Shown here: piece by piece, positions 8,170 to 16,634 of the stretch | Layout: the number at the start of each line of letters is the position of its first letter | How positions within the stretch are numbered: the first letter of the stretch is position 1 | From: CAWEDP01 sp963807925 | GTDB lineage: Bacteria; Acidobacteriota; Vicinamibacteria; Vicinamibacterales; CAVVIG01 | Direction: 5' to 3' | Assembly (NCBI GenBank): GCA_963807925.1 | Contig: CAWEDP010000002.1 | Location: 2,480,001-2,544,000, forward strand | DNA: 64,000 bases | Notes under the pieces: model-generated | Told to the model about the DNA's origin: nothing | What the model saw: only the letters and a program-made list of their open reading frames with translations | The model's database searches: none | Made by a program: the position numbers and the translations under genes

Positions 8170-8943
8170 TCACAGCGTTCTGGTGGCTCCGCCGTCGACG
8201 TCCACGACCGCGCCCTGACAGTAACTCGCCTGCGCCGATGCGAGAAACGCGACCACCTGCGCGATTTCGTGCGGCTGGCCGAAGCGCGCAATCCGGAACG
8301 CCTCCGCCATCTCCCGCTCGGCCGCATCGGGCGTCATGCGGTGCTCCGAGGCGAAGCTCAGAAGCCGAAGCTTCAGGCGATCGGTGGCGATTGATCCCGG
8401 ATTGATTGCGTTCACCCGCACCCCCTCGGCGACCCCACGGTCGGCGAGGCACTTGGTCAGGTTCAGGAGCGCCGCATTGACCGACCCGCCAATCGTGAAC
8501 TCCGCCACGCCCGTCCGGCCGCCGATGCCGACGATGTTCACGATGCTTCCGTGGGACTGTCGCAGGTGCGGCCACGCCGCCCGCGCGCACCGCATCGCGG
8601 CGAGAAACTTCAGCCGATATCCATCGTCCCAGTCGGCGTCGGAGAGCTCGAGAAAGTCGCCGCGCTTGGTGGCGCCCGCGTTGTTGACGAGCAGATCGAG
8701 CCGCCCGAACCGCTGGACGGTGGCGGCGACCGCCTGTGCGGCGGCGGCGGCTTCCCGAAGGTCGACGGCGTGCACGAGCGCGGGCGTCCGGAGCGACGAG
8801 GCCAGCTCGTCCAGCTGATCGCGCGAGCGCGCGACCACCGCCACCTGCATCCCTTCCTGCGCCAGCGTTTCCGCAATCGCGCGGCCGATGCCGCGGCTCG
8901 CGCCCGTCACGATCGCGACTTTGCCCGAAAGCTCCAGGTTCAT
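8170..8943 (-). CDS. Divergent short-chain dehydrogenase/reductase
   Basis: A 257-aa SDR-fold protein with the NAD(P)-binding loop TGASRGIG (residues 13-20) and NNAG (87-90), and the usual INPG segment after the active site. The catalytic residues are not where expected. The Tyr and Lys of YxxxK align with Gly152 and Asn156 (GGSVNAAL in place of YxASKAAL). The Ser position falls in IVGIGG, and the Asn of the tetrad aligns with Lys112. Similar 'GGxxNAAL' SDRs occur in other bacteria, so this is a subfamily and probably not a random mutation. The role could be a different chemistry or cofactor binding. Confidence 0.8.
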   Translation of the reverse strand: MNLELSGKVAIVTGASRGIGRAIAETLAQEGMQVAVVARSRDQLDELASSLRTPALVHAVDLREAAAAAQAVAATVQRFGRLDLLVNNAGATKRGDFLELSDADWDDGYRLKFLAAMRCARAAWPHLRQSHGSIVNIVGIGGRTGVAEFTIGGSVNAALLNLTKCLADRGVAEGVRVNAINPGSIATDRLKLRLLSFASEHRMTPDAAEREMAEAFRIARFGQPHEIAQVVAFLASAQASYCQGAVVDVDGGATRTL

Positions 8944-9080
8944 GGTCTGGTCGACGGATGCTCAGCAGCCGAGCCGGATTATGCACCATCCGCGCGCTCC
9001 ATGAACCGGCGCAATCGGTCGCTGGCGGCAACGGTGAAGGAGACGATCCCGGCAAGACGAGCGCCCGGTCGATATCCACG

Positions 9081-9542
9081 TCACCGTTGCGGGGCGTTGT
9101 GGCCTTCGAGCAGCTGTCCGGCGGTGAACTCCACGATGAGCGGCGGACTGCGGTTGTAGTCGCTGTACCGAATCCACGACGGTCGAACGCGCACGTAGGT
9201 CAGTCCGGGCCACGCCAGCCGGCTGGGTCCATCGGGAAACGCTTCGTAGTACACGGCCTTCAGCCGCTCGAGCTCGGTCCCCGAGGGCTCGTCCGAGAGG
9301 CCTTCGTACTGCGCGGTCCGCTCGTCGCCGCCAGTCAACCCGCCGATCACGAGCGCCAGTTTCGGGTTTCGACGGAGGTTCAGCACCTTGCGCGTCGAAT
9401 CGAGGGTGTCGAAGACGATTTCGAACCGGTCCGTGATCGCAAATCCAACGACGGCCGCCTGGGGAGCCGTGGCGCCGGAAACCGACGCCTGAACGGCCAG
9501 TCGATGCTGGCGGAGGAACACCAGCAGGTCCCGGGCGTGCAT
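9081..9542 (-). CDS. Pyridoxamine-5'-phosphate-oxidase-like FMN-binding protein
   Basis: A 153-aa split-beta-barrel protein of the PNPOx-like superfamily. The order is typical: an N-terminal FLRQHRLAVQAS helix/strand, AAVVGFAITDRFEIVFDT, then RRNPKLALVIGG. Members bind FMN or F420 and reduce diverse substrates; this one lacks features identifying true PdxH. Its ATG (9542) shares one base with the stop of the amidohydrolase (TGATG), so translation is coupled to that gene. The function is not assignable beyond the fold. Confidence 0.75.
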   Translation of the reverse strand: MHARDLLVFLRQHRLAVQASVSGATAPQAAVVGFAITDRFEIVFDTLDSTRKVLNLRRNPKLALVIGGLTGGDERTAQYEGLSDEPSGTELERLKAVYYEAFPDGPSRLAWPGLTYVRVRPSWIRYSDYNRSPPLIVEFTAGQLLEGHNAPQR

Positions 9543-11206
9543 CAGCGCTCGCCGTACGGCGCCGCCGCGTAGACGACCTTTCCGCCCACCATCGTCAACA
9601 CCGATTCGATGCGGCCGATCTCGTCGACCGGCACCGTCATGTAATCCTTCGAAAGCACGGCGAGATCGGCGAGCTTGCCGACCTCGATCGAGCCGCGCTT
9701 GTCGTCGTCGTGCGAGAACCACGCGCTGCCCATCGTGTAGAGCCGCAGCGCGTCGGCGCGCGACGGCGTCTCCTCGGGACCGCGAATCGCGTGGCCCGAA
9801 ACCGTCTTGCCGTCGAGAAACCACCGCAGCGCGGTGAACGGATTGTACGAGGCGACGCGATGGGCGTCCGTGCCGGCGCCCACCGCGACGCCGAGCCCGG
9901 CCGCGGTCACGACGGGCGGTACGCGCCGGGCCGCTTCGGCGCCCGATTGCTGCACGAACTGGTCGCCGCCGAAGTACATCGCGTCCTGCACCGTCCAGCC
10001 GACCCCGAGCGCCTTCATCCGGGCGAGAGTCTGCGGCGATGCGTCGTTCAGGTGAGCGAGCGACCAGCGGAGGCTGCCAATCGGCACTTCACGGTTCACG
10101 CGCTCGAAGATCGTGAGCAGCTGATCGACCGACCCGTCGCGGGTCCAGTGCATCGTCACCGCCAGGCCGCGCTCCGCCGCCCATTTGACGATCTGGTAGT
10201 AGCGGTCCTTGTCCGATTCGGTCGGCCGGTCGTTGTTGTTCATCGCCGCCGTGATGCGCTCGCCGAGGCCGTTGAAGCGCAGCATGTCGTCGCCGAAGCC
10301 GATCGGCAAGAGCGCCGTCCACTGCTTCAGCTCCTCGAGCTCCCGTCCCGGCGTCTGTCCGCACAGCGCGTAGGCGACCCGCACGCTCATCTCGCGGTCG
10401 CGCCACACCTTGAACAGCGCCTGGTAATCCTCCGGCGCCAGGTTGTTGCCGCCGGGGTCGACGACGCCGGTCAGGCCGAGGCGGTTCAGCTCGCGAAAGA
10501 ACTGCTTGGTGCCTTCCACCTGCTGGTCGAAGGTGGGCCGGGGCAGGCGATCGAAGAGCGCGATGATCGCGCCCTGTCCTCCGGTGACGGCGCCGGTCGG
10601 ATGGCCGGACGCATCCTTCTCGAACCGGCCCCCCATCGGCAGATCGGCTTCGCTCGCGATGTTGAGCGCCTTCATGGCGGCCGGCGTCAGCATCGCCCAA
10701 CCGTACCCGAGCTGCACGTACACCGGGTTGTCCGGCGCGGCGGCGACCAGCTCGGCCTGCGTGGGTCGGCGATCCTCGCTGAACTGCTGGACGTTCCATC
10801 CGCCGGCGACAATCAGCCAGGCGCCCGGTTTCGTGCGCGCAGCCTCGCGAATGCGCCCGAGCGCGGCGGCCAGTGTCGGCACGCCAATCCAGTTCACCTC
10901 GGTGCTGAAGCTGAGCGCGGCACGAATGGCATGCAGGTGCGAATCGATCAGCCCTGGAATGACGGTGCGCCCCTGCAGATCGATGACGCGGGTCCCGGGC
11001 CCCGCCAGGCGGCGAAGGTCGGCCGTCGTGCCGACCGCGGCGATCCGCCCGTCCTTCACGGCAACGGCTTCGCCCGTCGAGAACTCGCGATCGACAGTCA
11101 GCACCTTGCCGTTCACGAGCACGACGTCGGCGGTCTGCGCCGAGGCCGCCGGCACGCACGCGACGACGCTCACGAGGAGCCCGCCGATCGCCGCTCGGAA
11201 TGTCAT
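9542..11206 (-). CDS. Secreted amidohydrolase, YtcJ-like (Amidohydro_3)
   Basis: A metal-dependent hydrolase of the amidohydrolase superfamily, 554 aa, with a signal peptide (MTFRAAIGGLLVSVVACVP). Metal-site features are visible: DSHLHAIR (HxH) near residue 90, TMHWTRDG and SLAHLND supplying the later histidines, and GAGTDAHRV supplying the Asp. The N- and C-terminal beta-sandwich strands (VLVNGKVLTVD; KLADLAVLSKDYMTVP) frame the barrel. GAGGAG lies five bases before the ATG at 11206. Members hydrolyse amide or ester bonds of varied substrates. It is followed by the coupled PNPOx-like gene. Confidence 0.88.
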   Translation of the reverse strand: MTFRAAIGGLLVSVVACVPAASAQTADVVLVNGKVLTVDREFSTGEAVAVKDGRIAAVGTTADLRRLAGPGTRVIDLQGRTVIPGLIDSHLHAIRAALSFSTEVNWIGVPTLAAALGRIREAARTKPGAWLIVAGGWNVQQFSEDRRPTQAELVAAAPDNPVYVQLGYGWAMLTPAAMKALNIASEADLPMGGRFEKDASGHPTGAVTGGQGAIIALFDRLPRPTFDQQVEGTKQFFRELNRLGLTGVVDPGGNNLAPEDYQALFKVWRDREMSVRVAYALCGQTPGRELEELKQWTALLPIGFGDDMLRFNGLGERITAAMNNNDRPTESDKDRYYQIVKWAAERGLAVTMHWTRDGSVDQLLTIFERVNREVPIGSLRWSLAHLNDASPQTLARMKALGVGWTVQDAMYFGGDQFVQQSGAEAARRVPPVVTAAGLGVAVGAGTDAHRVASYNPFTALRWFLDGKTVSGHAIRGPEETPSRADALRLYTMGSAWFSHDDDKRGSIEVGKLADLAVLSKDYMTVPVDEIGRIESVLTMVGGKVVYAAAPYGER

Positions 11207-11340
11207 GGCCACTCCTCGACACCGCCCCCGCACGGCTCATGCCTGTCGTCACGAGACGGCTCCCAGGTCCCGGCCAGCCCGCGAGTCTGTTGTACACCGG
11301 ATGGGCCACGTCGCCTGCGGCCCGGCGTCTGATTTTCCCG

Positions 11341-11369
11341 TTGACACTAATTTGTTAGTACATACGACG
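11341..11369 (+). promoter_or_regulatory. Promoter and BlaI-type operator of the decayed regulator pair
   Basis: TTGACA at 11341-11346 is a consensus -35. It overlaps a perfect inverted repeat, ACTAA-TTTG-TTAGT (11346-11359), the kind of dyad bound by BlaI/MecI repressors. No good -10 follows at the normal distance, consistent with the deletion that removed the start of the repressor gene having begun just downstream. Operator identity is inferred from position. Confidence 0.5.
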
Positions 11370-11612
11370 GTCATGACGATGATGAACATCCTCGCGTCGA
11401 AGGGATTCCTGACCAAGGAGAAGGAGGACCGCGCGTTCCGCTACCGGCCGTCCCGGCCCGAGCAGACCGTCGTCCGATCCATGGTGCGGGAGTTCGTCAA
11501 CCGCGTGTTCGATGGCGCCGCCCACCCGCTCCTGCTCCACCTCGTCAACGATCGGAAGCTGACGCCACGCGAGCGCGAGGAAATTCTGCGCCTGATCAAG
11601 GAGATGCCATGA
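11361..11612 (+). pseudogene. BlaI/MecI-family repressor, N-terminal part deleted
   Basis: What remains is the second half of a BlaI-type winged-helix repressor. The recognition helix and wing (HTTVMTMMNILASKGFLTKE, then RAFRYRPSRPEQ) and the dimerisation part (FVNRVFDGAAHPLLLHLV) are present. About 35-45 N-terminal residues normally preceding them are missing. The coding remnant joins directly to promoter/operator sequence. ATG at 11373 could start an 80-residue product lacking the first helices, which should not bind DNA normally. The stop overlaps the next start (ATGA), preserving the usual blaI-blaR1 coupling. Confidence 0.75.
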
Positions 11613-12374
11613 GCGCCCCGATGGAGGCGAAACTCGCCGTCTACGCCGCGCAAATCGCCATCGTCGTCGGCGCGTCGGCGCTCGCCGCCCGGGTGTGCCG
11701 GCTGTCGAATCCCCGGGCGCGGCTCGCCTTCTGGCGCGCGGTCGTCGTGCTCGCCATCGCGGTGCCGTGGCTCCCGCTGGCCTGGGCGGGCGCGGCCGCG
11801 ACGGGAGGGACCGCCGTCAGCGGCGTCGCAATCGCGATCGAGTCGATCGGCGGATCCCGGTCGCGTCTGATGCTCGACATCGTGCCGGCCGCGTGGCTGG
11901 TGGGAGCTCTGGTCCGGGGCCTGTACCTGATGCTCGGACTCGTACGGCTGCGGCATGTGCGCGAATCGAGCGAGCCCATGGCGCTCGCTCCCGAGTTCGA
12001 GGCGATGGCACGCGCCACCGCGCCCTTTGCCGAAGTGCGATGCCATGCGTCGATCGCGCAGCCAGGACGCGAACGTCACGATCTACGAGCCGGGCAACGG
12101 CGTCACGCTCCCGACCGTGGAGGAGGAGGTCCGTCCGGTGTACACAGATGCCGCGAAGACCGCCGGCATCGATGGCGTCGTCGTGCTCGAAGACGTCGTG
12201 ATGCCCGACGGCAGGACGGACCGCGTCAGCGTCGTTCAGTCGCTCGATCCCACCTACGGGCTCGACGCCGCGGCGGTCGACGCGTTGAAGGCCTGGCGGT
12301 TCAAGCCGGGGACGAAGGAGGGAAAGGCCGTCGCGGTCCGCATCCACGTCCAGATGACGTTCACGTTGAAGTAG
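11609..12374 (+). pseudogene. BlaR1/M56-type sensor peptidase remnant with TonB-like C-terminus
   Basis: The first about 150 codons encode the membrane part of an M56 (BlaR1-like) protein, with three hydrophobic segments at about residues 8-28, 38-58 and 88-110. It reads to CHASIAQP near 12064. There the frame breaks, and the sequence resumes in a different frame with a TonB C-terminal-like domain (12063-12374: LPTVEEEVRPVYTDAAKTA, then KAWRFKPGTKEG). The middle is absent, including the HExxH metallopeptidase motif. Intact relatives with this architecture are expected to be several hundred residues longer. Internal deletion plus frameshift make this a pseudogene unless it is an assembly collapse. 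Confidence 0.75.
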
Positions 12375-12376
12375 GG

Positions 12377-12967
12377 TCAGCGGAACTGCGCGAGCACGGC
12401 CTTGTCGATCGAGCAGGAAATCGTCTTCGCCCGGCCCACGAGATCCAGGGTGACGCCGGCGGTGGCCGCGAGCGCCGGGAAGTCGAACGTGAACCGGCCG
12501 CCGCCGTCAGCGAGCGACCGATCCACCGGAGCGACCGGGCGTCCGGCGCGCTTCAGCACGAGATCCGTCAGCACGTTGTTCGCACCGCGAACAGCCGTCA
12601 CGCCAACCGTGACGCGCGTCCGCTGCGCTTCCTGATAGCTGGGCGTCGGCGGCGGCTGCTTCTGCCGGACCACGCGCCAGACCTCGTACGCCACCATCTT
12701 GTACGGTGTGTAGAACGCGAGGACGAAGTCGTCGTTCCTGCAGACGCCCGTGTCCCAGAAAACACACGGCGGATTCTCGCCGCCCTGCTTCCCGCACTCG
12801 ACGGCGTTCCAGTAGCTCTCGCGGCTGATGGGCAGGATCCCTTTCGACCACGCCGGCGTCGCGCCTGGCCGCGCCCGAGCCCTGATCTGCGCGTGAGCGG
12901 TCGCCTGCCAGCACGGCGCCGCGGCGAGAGCCGCCCAAAGCATTGCCCGCTGCATCGCTCGTTGCAC
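12377..12967 (-). CDS. Secreted hypothetical protein
   Basis: A 196-aa protein of unrecognised family. A signal peptide is clear (AMLWAALAAAPCWQATAHA). The mature part has cysteines at AVECGKQ, NPPCVFW and GVCRNDD, which could form disulfides, and one more near the C-terminus (TISCSID). I chose the GTG at 12967 because GAGG lies eight bases upstream; the ATG four codons later is an alternative. It ends two bases from the convergent BlaR1 remnant. No function can be proposed. Confidence 0.6.
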   Translation of the reverse strand: MQRAMQRAMLWAALAAAPCWQATAHAQIRARARPGATPAWSKGILPISRESYWNAVECGKQGGENPPCVFWDTGVCRNDDFVLAFYTPYKMVAYEVWRVVRQKQPPPTPSYQEAQRTRVTVGVTAVRGANNVLTDLVLKRAGRPVAPVDRSLADGGGRFTFDFPALAATAGVTLDLVGRAKTISCSIDKAVLAQFR

Positions 12968-12996
12968 GTCGGTCGCCTCTGCCTCCCGGGTGCGCC

Positions 12997-13875
12997 TCAG
13001 GAGATCTTGTCGAGTCCTTCGGTGAGTTCGATCGACACGCCCCACGGGTCGACGAGCGAGGCGGCCGGCAGATTGTTCATCGCCGGCTCCTTGTGGAGGG
13101 GCGTCGTCAGCCTGATGCCTTTGGCGTCCAGCTTCTTCAGGAACGCCTCCAGATTGCGCACCTCGAAGCCGACGTGATGGTACACGCGGCCTCTTGTCGG
13201 CTGGTGCACGACGGTCTGATCGCCTTCCCACCGGAAGAAGTTCAGCATGTACCCGACGCCGGGCAGATCGGCGCCGATGAAGAAGTCGGTCTGGCCGGGG
13301 CGCAGCGTCGCGTCGAACGCCTTCATGTACCACTGCTGCATCTCCACGTACTGCTTGTTGATGAAGTGCACGTGATGATGTTTGATGGCGGGTGGATTCG
13401 GGTCCATGTTCGTGACGAGCTCCACCTTCGCGCCATCCGGCCCGAGGATGTACGCGAACCTGCCGTAGGGAGCCTGGGTGCCGGCGGCGGCCGCCGCTTC
13501 CTGGCCCGGTGCCGGCTCGCGGCCGTAGGTCAGCGTGTACCCGTTCGCCACCACCTTCCTCGTCAGGGCCGGGACGTCGGGCACGGCGAAGCCGATGTGA
13601 TCGAGCGCCGTTCCGCGCGTCGGGCCGGTCGGCGGCTGCACGTGCAGGAACAGGAGGATGTCCGGAAACTCGATGACGTCCACGCTGCCCACCTTGATGG
13701 CGGTGCCGCCGAGCGTGTCCACCCAGAATCTCTTGTGCGCATCGATGCTGGTGACGTTGAGATGGTAGTGCCCGACAATGACGGGCGCCTCCCTGTTGAG
13801 GAGCTGCGCCGCGAGGCGCGGCGATGGGTTCAGCGCCAGAACGAGCAGCGCGATGGTGCCGAGTACTCGCCTCAT
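12997..13875 (-). CDS. Secreted VOC-superfamily protein (glyoxalase/dioxygenase fold)
   Basis: A 292-aa protein with a signal peptide followed by two vicinal-oxygen-chelate modules. The first starts GHYHLNVTSIDAHKRFW and ends in LDHIGFAVPD. The second starts HHHVHFINKQYVEMQQWY and ends in YHHVGFEVRNLEAFL then DPWGVSIEL. Histidines at these strands could coordinate a divalent metal. Substrates vary widely in the superfamily and none can be assigned. GGAGG precedes the ATG at 13875. It lies 21 bases downstream of the dehydrogenase-like gene and is probably co-transcribed with it. Confidence 0.8.
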   Translation of the reverse strand: MRRVLGTIALLVLALNPSPRLAAQLLNREAPVIVGHYHLNVTSIDAHKRFWVDTLGGTAIKVGSVDVIEFPDILLFLHVQPPTGPTRGTALDHIGFAVPDVPALTRKVVANGYTLTYGREPAPGQEAAAAAGTQAPYGRFAYILGPDGAKVELVTNMDPNPPAIKHHHVHFINKQYVEMQQWYMKAFDATLRPGQTDFFIGADLPGVGYMLNFFRWEGDQTVVHQPTRGRVYHHVGFEVRNLEAFLKKLDAKGIRLTTPLHKEPAMNNLPAASLVDPWGVSIELTEGLDKIS

Positions 13876-13896
13876 GAGGTCCTCCGCGCCGACCAT

Positions 13897-15174
13897 TCAA
13901 TTCTTCTTCGGGACGATCCGCAGGATCTTGCCGTCGTTGCCGTCGGTCATGACGTACAGGGCGCCGTCAGGCCCCTCGGTGACACCGCGAAGGCGCGCGT
14001 TCAGCGAGGTCAGCAGGCGCTCTTCGCCGACGACGCGCTCGTTCGCCAGCACGAGCCTGACGAGCTGCTTGCCGGCCAGGGCCGCGACGAAGAGATCGCC
14101 CTGCCAGGCCGGGAACAGGCGCCCGGTGTAGAAGCCGATGCCGGCCGGCGCGATGTCCGGCGTCCAGAAGTACACCGGCTGTTCCAGACCGGGCGCGCTC
14201 GTGCGATCGCCGTTGATCGGTTTGCCCGTGTACTCGTGTCCGTAGCCGATCGACGGAAAGCCGTAGTTCTTCCCCTTGTCTATCGCGTTGATCTCGTCGC
14301 CGCCGCGCGGCCCGTGCTCGCTCGTCCACAGCTTGCCGGTCCGCGGGTGCACCGCGACGCCCTGATCGTCGCGGATGCCGAGCGCATAGATTTCCGGCCG
14401 CGCATCCGCCCGACCGACGAACGGGTTGTCCTTGGGGACCGATCCGTCGGTGTCGATGCGCATGATCTTTCCCATCAGGCTGTCGAGTTGCTGCGGCTGC
14501 GGCCAATCGACCGAGTTGATTCCGACCCCCGCCGGTATCGACGACGTGCACAACAGCGTGCCGTCGGGCAACTGCGCGATCCGTCCGCCGATCCCTTCCG
14601 CGTTGAGCAGCGTCCTGACGTCCTCGAGACGCTTGTCATCGGCCGACAGACGTGCGCGAGCCACCATCAGCAGACCCGCGAGGCGCGGCAGCGCCTTGGC
14701 GTCCGCCCCTTCGGGCAGCGCGGTATAGCTCAGATACAGGGTGCGGTTCCTCGCGAAGTCGCGGTCCGGCAGCACCTCGAACAGGCCCTGCGGCCCCTGC
14801 GCGAAGATCATCGGCAGCCCGTCGATCGGTGCCGAGACGCGGCCCGCCTTGTCCACGATCTTGATGCGTCCGGGGCGCTCGCTGAGAATGATGCGGCCGT
14901 CGGGCAGAAAGTGGAACGAAAAGGCGCCCATCAGCCCCGTCGCGACCGTCTCGACGTCGTAGGCGGCGGTCTTTTCCGCCCGGGGCGCGTGGGTCTGACC
15001 GGCCCACTGGGGGATCGGCTGATAGCCGTCCGGCGCCGCGCTGCCGGCTTCGCCCGCCGGCGCATTCGGATTCTGCGCGGGCGGACGCGGAATCACACGC
15101 GCGCTCTGCGCGTCGAGGCCGCGTACCACGAGCACCGCCACAAGAACGCCGGCCGACCACCACATCCGATTCAT
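13897..15174 (-). CDS. Glucose/sorbosone dehydrogenase-like six-bladed propeller (PQQ type)
   Basis: A 425-aa secreted protein of the soluble aldose dehydrogenase (GSDH) family, normally PQQ- and calcium-dependent in the periplasm. Family landmarks are LPDGRIILSERPGRI, GKIMRIDTDGSVPKDNPF, EHGPRGGDEIN and NYGFPSIGYGHEYTG. Two active-site landmarks are altered. The HxGGR motif with the general-base His reads GIGGR, and the usual GHRNPQG reads GIRDDQG. Catalysis may be changed or lost. GGAGGG precedes the ATG. It lies upstream of the VOC gene. Confidence 0.83.
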   Translation of the reverse strand: MNRMWWSAGVLVAVLVVRGLDAQSARVIPRPPAQNPNAPAGEAGSAAPDGYQPIPQWAGQTHAPRAEKTAAYDVETVATGLMGAFSFHFLPDGRIILSERPGRIKIVDKAGRVSAPIDGLPMIFAQGPQGLFEVLPDRDFARNRTLYLSYTALPEGADAKALPRLAGLLMVARARLSADDKRLEDVRTLLNAEGIGGRIAQLPDGTLLCTSSIPAGVGINSVDWPQPQQLDSLMGKIMRIDTDGSVPKDNPFVGRADARPEIYALGIRDDQGVAVHPRTGKLWTSEHGPRGGDEINAIDKGKNYGFPSIGYGHEYTGKPINGDRTSAPGLEQPVYFWTPDIAPAGIGFYTGRLFPAWQGDLFVAALAGKQLVRLVLANERVVGEERLLTSLNARLRGVTEGPDGALYVMTDGNDGKILRIVPKKN

Positions 15175-15290
15175 TCGAGTCCCTCCGTTGCGAAATCATA
15201 CCTGCAATCGTTCTTGAACACGGCTCTTGAGGGTGCAGACGTCCATTCCGGCACTGCAGCGGGAGTTCGAGGATCTCGTCGCGCAATCGG

Positions 15291-16583
15291 TCATCGACTG
15301 ACCGTCACCGCCGGGCGCTTGACGAACTTTCTCACGTCGGTGAGGAAGTCGGCGCCATAGACGTTGCCGTCGCGGTCGACCGTCACGCCCTCGGCGAAGC
15401 TCGAGCCTCCGGCGTACGGGTAGGGACACGGATCCGGGATGAAGTATCTGACCGAGCCGTCGCGGGCGCTCCCGATCCGGATGCCGCGCCGCGCGCCCGG
15501 ATTGTGGGCGTAGCCGGTCTGGGGCAGTCCGAACTGGCCCGTGTTCGTCCGGCCGTCTCTCGATTCGGAGTCTGCAACGTAGATCGTGTCGCTCTGCTTG
15601 TCGATGTGGATGCCGCTCGGCCGCCCGAACTGGAACCACTGGGCGATGAACGTCCCGTTCTGATCGAAGATCTGGATCCGGTTGTTCTGCCGATCGCCGA
15701 CGAACAGCCGGCCGCGCGAATCGAACGCCAGCGTGTGGACGACGTCGAACTCCCCCGGCCCCATGCCTTTGCGTCCCCAGGCCTTGATGAAGGTGCCGTC
15801 CTTGCTGAATTTCACGACGCGCGCGTTGCCCGTTGCCGTGCCGCCGCCGCTGTGGCCATCGCCCACGAAGATGTCGCCGTTCGGCGCGATGGCCACCTCG
15901 GTCGGCGCGTCGAACTCGCCGGGACCGCTGCCGGCGATGCCCTTCCTGCCCAGCGTCATCAGGACTCGGCCGTCCGCGGTGAGCTTGAAGACCTGGTGGG
16001 CGCCGTTGTCAGCCATCCACAGGTTGCCTTCGGCGTCGACCGTCAGCTTGTGCGGGCTCACGAAGAGGCCGGCCCCGAAGGTCTTGAGCAGCCTGCCCGA
16101 CGGATCGAACTGGAAAATCGGGTTCACGCCGGCGCTGGCACCGCCGCACGTGGTGCCGCCGGCCCCGGAATTGCCGCAGCGATCGGCCACCCAAATCGTG
16201 CCGTCCGGCCCCGTCGTCACGCTCGCCGTCGATCCCCACTTGCGCCCCGCGGGCAGCGCCCCGAAGTCCACGCCGGGCTCGTAGGGGTTCGGCAGATCGT
16301 TCCGGGCGCCGAGGAGCGACACGCGCGGCAGCTTCACCGGGTACTGATCGGGCGGGAAGATCGGCTGCTGGCCGCGGGCGGCGCCGGGCGGTGGAGCCGT
16401 CACGCCGCACGAAGAGGCCATCGGGCCGGCCGGCGACCTGGACGGCGGCGCGGCCCCCGGGCTTCCCGACTGCGCGGTCCTCGTGGCCATCGTCGCGATG
16501 GGCGTGACACACGCCGCCAACAGCGCGGACGAGGCGATGCGGAACCAGCGGCGCCGGTGAATCGGTGATCGGCGGGAGAGCAT
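15291..16583 (-). CDS. Secreted NHL-repeat beta-propeller protein
   Basis: A 430-aa exported protein with an N-terminal signal (basic then hydrophobic, residues 8-34) and six-bladed propeller repeats of NHL type. Repeated patterns are GPDGTIWVADRCG, DAEGNLWMADNGAHQVFKL, APNGDIFVGDGHSG, DSRGRLFVGDRQNNRIQIF and DRDGNVYGADFL. Each blade pairs a loop with a strand ending in V(G/A)D. Cys residues in blade 1 may form a disulfide. Members act as binding scaffolds or lyases; no catalytic site is evident here. It is a separate unit, 116 bases from the dehydrogenase gene. Confidence 0.82.
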   Translation of the reverse strand: MLSRRSPIHRRRWFRIASSALLAACVTPIATMATRTAQSGSPGAAPPSRSPAGPMASSCGVTAPPPGAARGQQPIFPPDQYPVKLPRVSLLGARNDLPNPYEPGVDFGALPAGRKWGSTASVTTGPDGTIWVADRCGNSGAGGTTCGGASAGVNPIFQFDPSGRLLKTFGAGLFVSPHKLTVDAEGNLWMADNGAHQVFKLTADGRVLMTLGRKGIAGSGPGEFDAPTEVAIAPNGDIFVGDGHSGGGTATGNARVVKFSKDGTFIKAWGRKGMGPGEFDVVHTLAFDSRGRLFVGDRQNNRIQIFDQNGTFIAQWFQFGRPSGIHIDKQSDTIYVADSESRDGRTNTGQFGLPQTGYAHNPGARRGIRIGSARDGSVRYFIPDPCPYPYAGGSSFAEGVTVDRDGNVYGADFLTDVRKFVKRPAVTVSR

Positions 16584-16634
16584 TTGTCAGCTGTTCGGCG
16601 CGCCCGACGGTTCGGGCCCTGCGAACGCGCCCGA

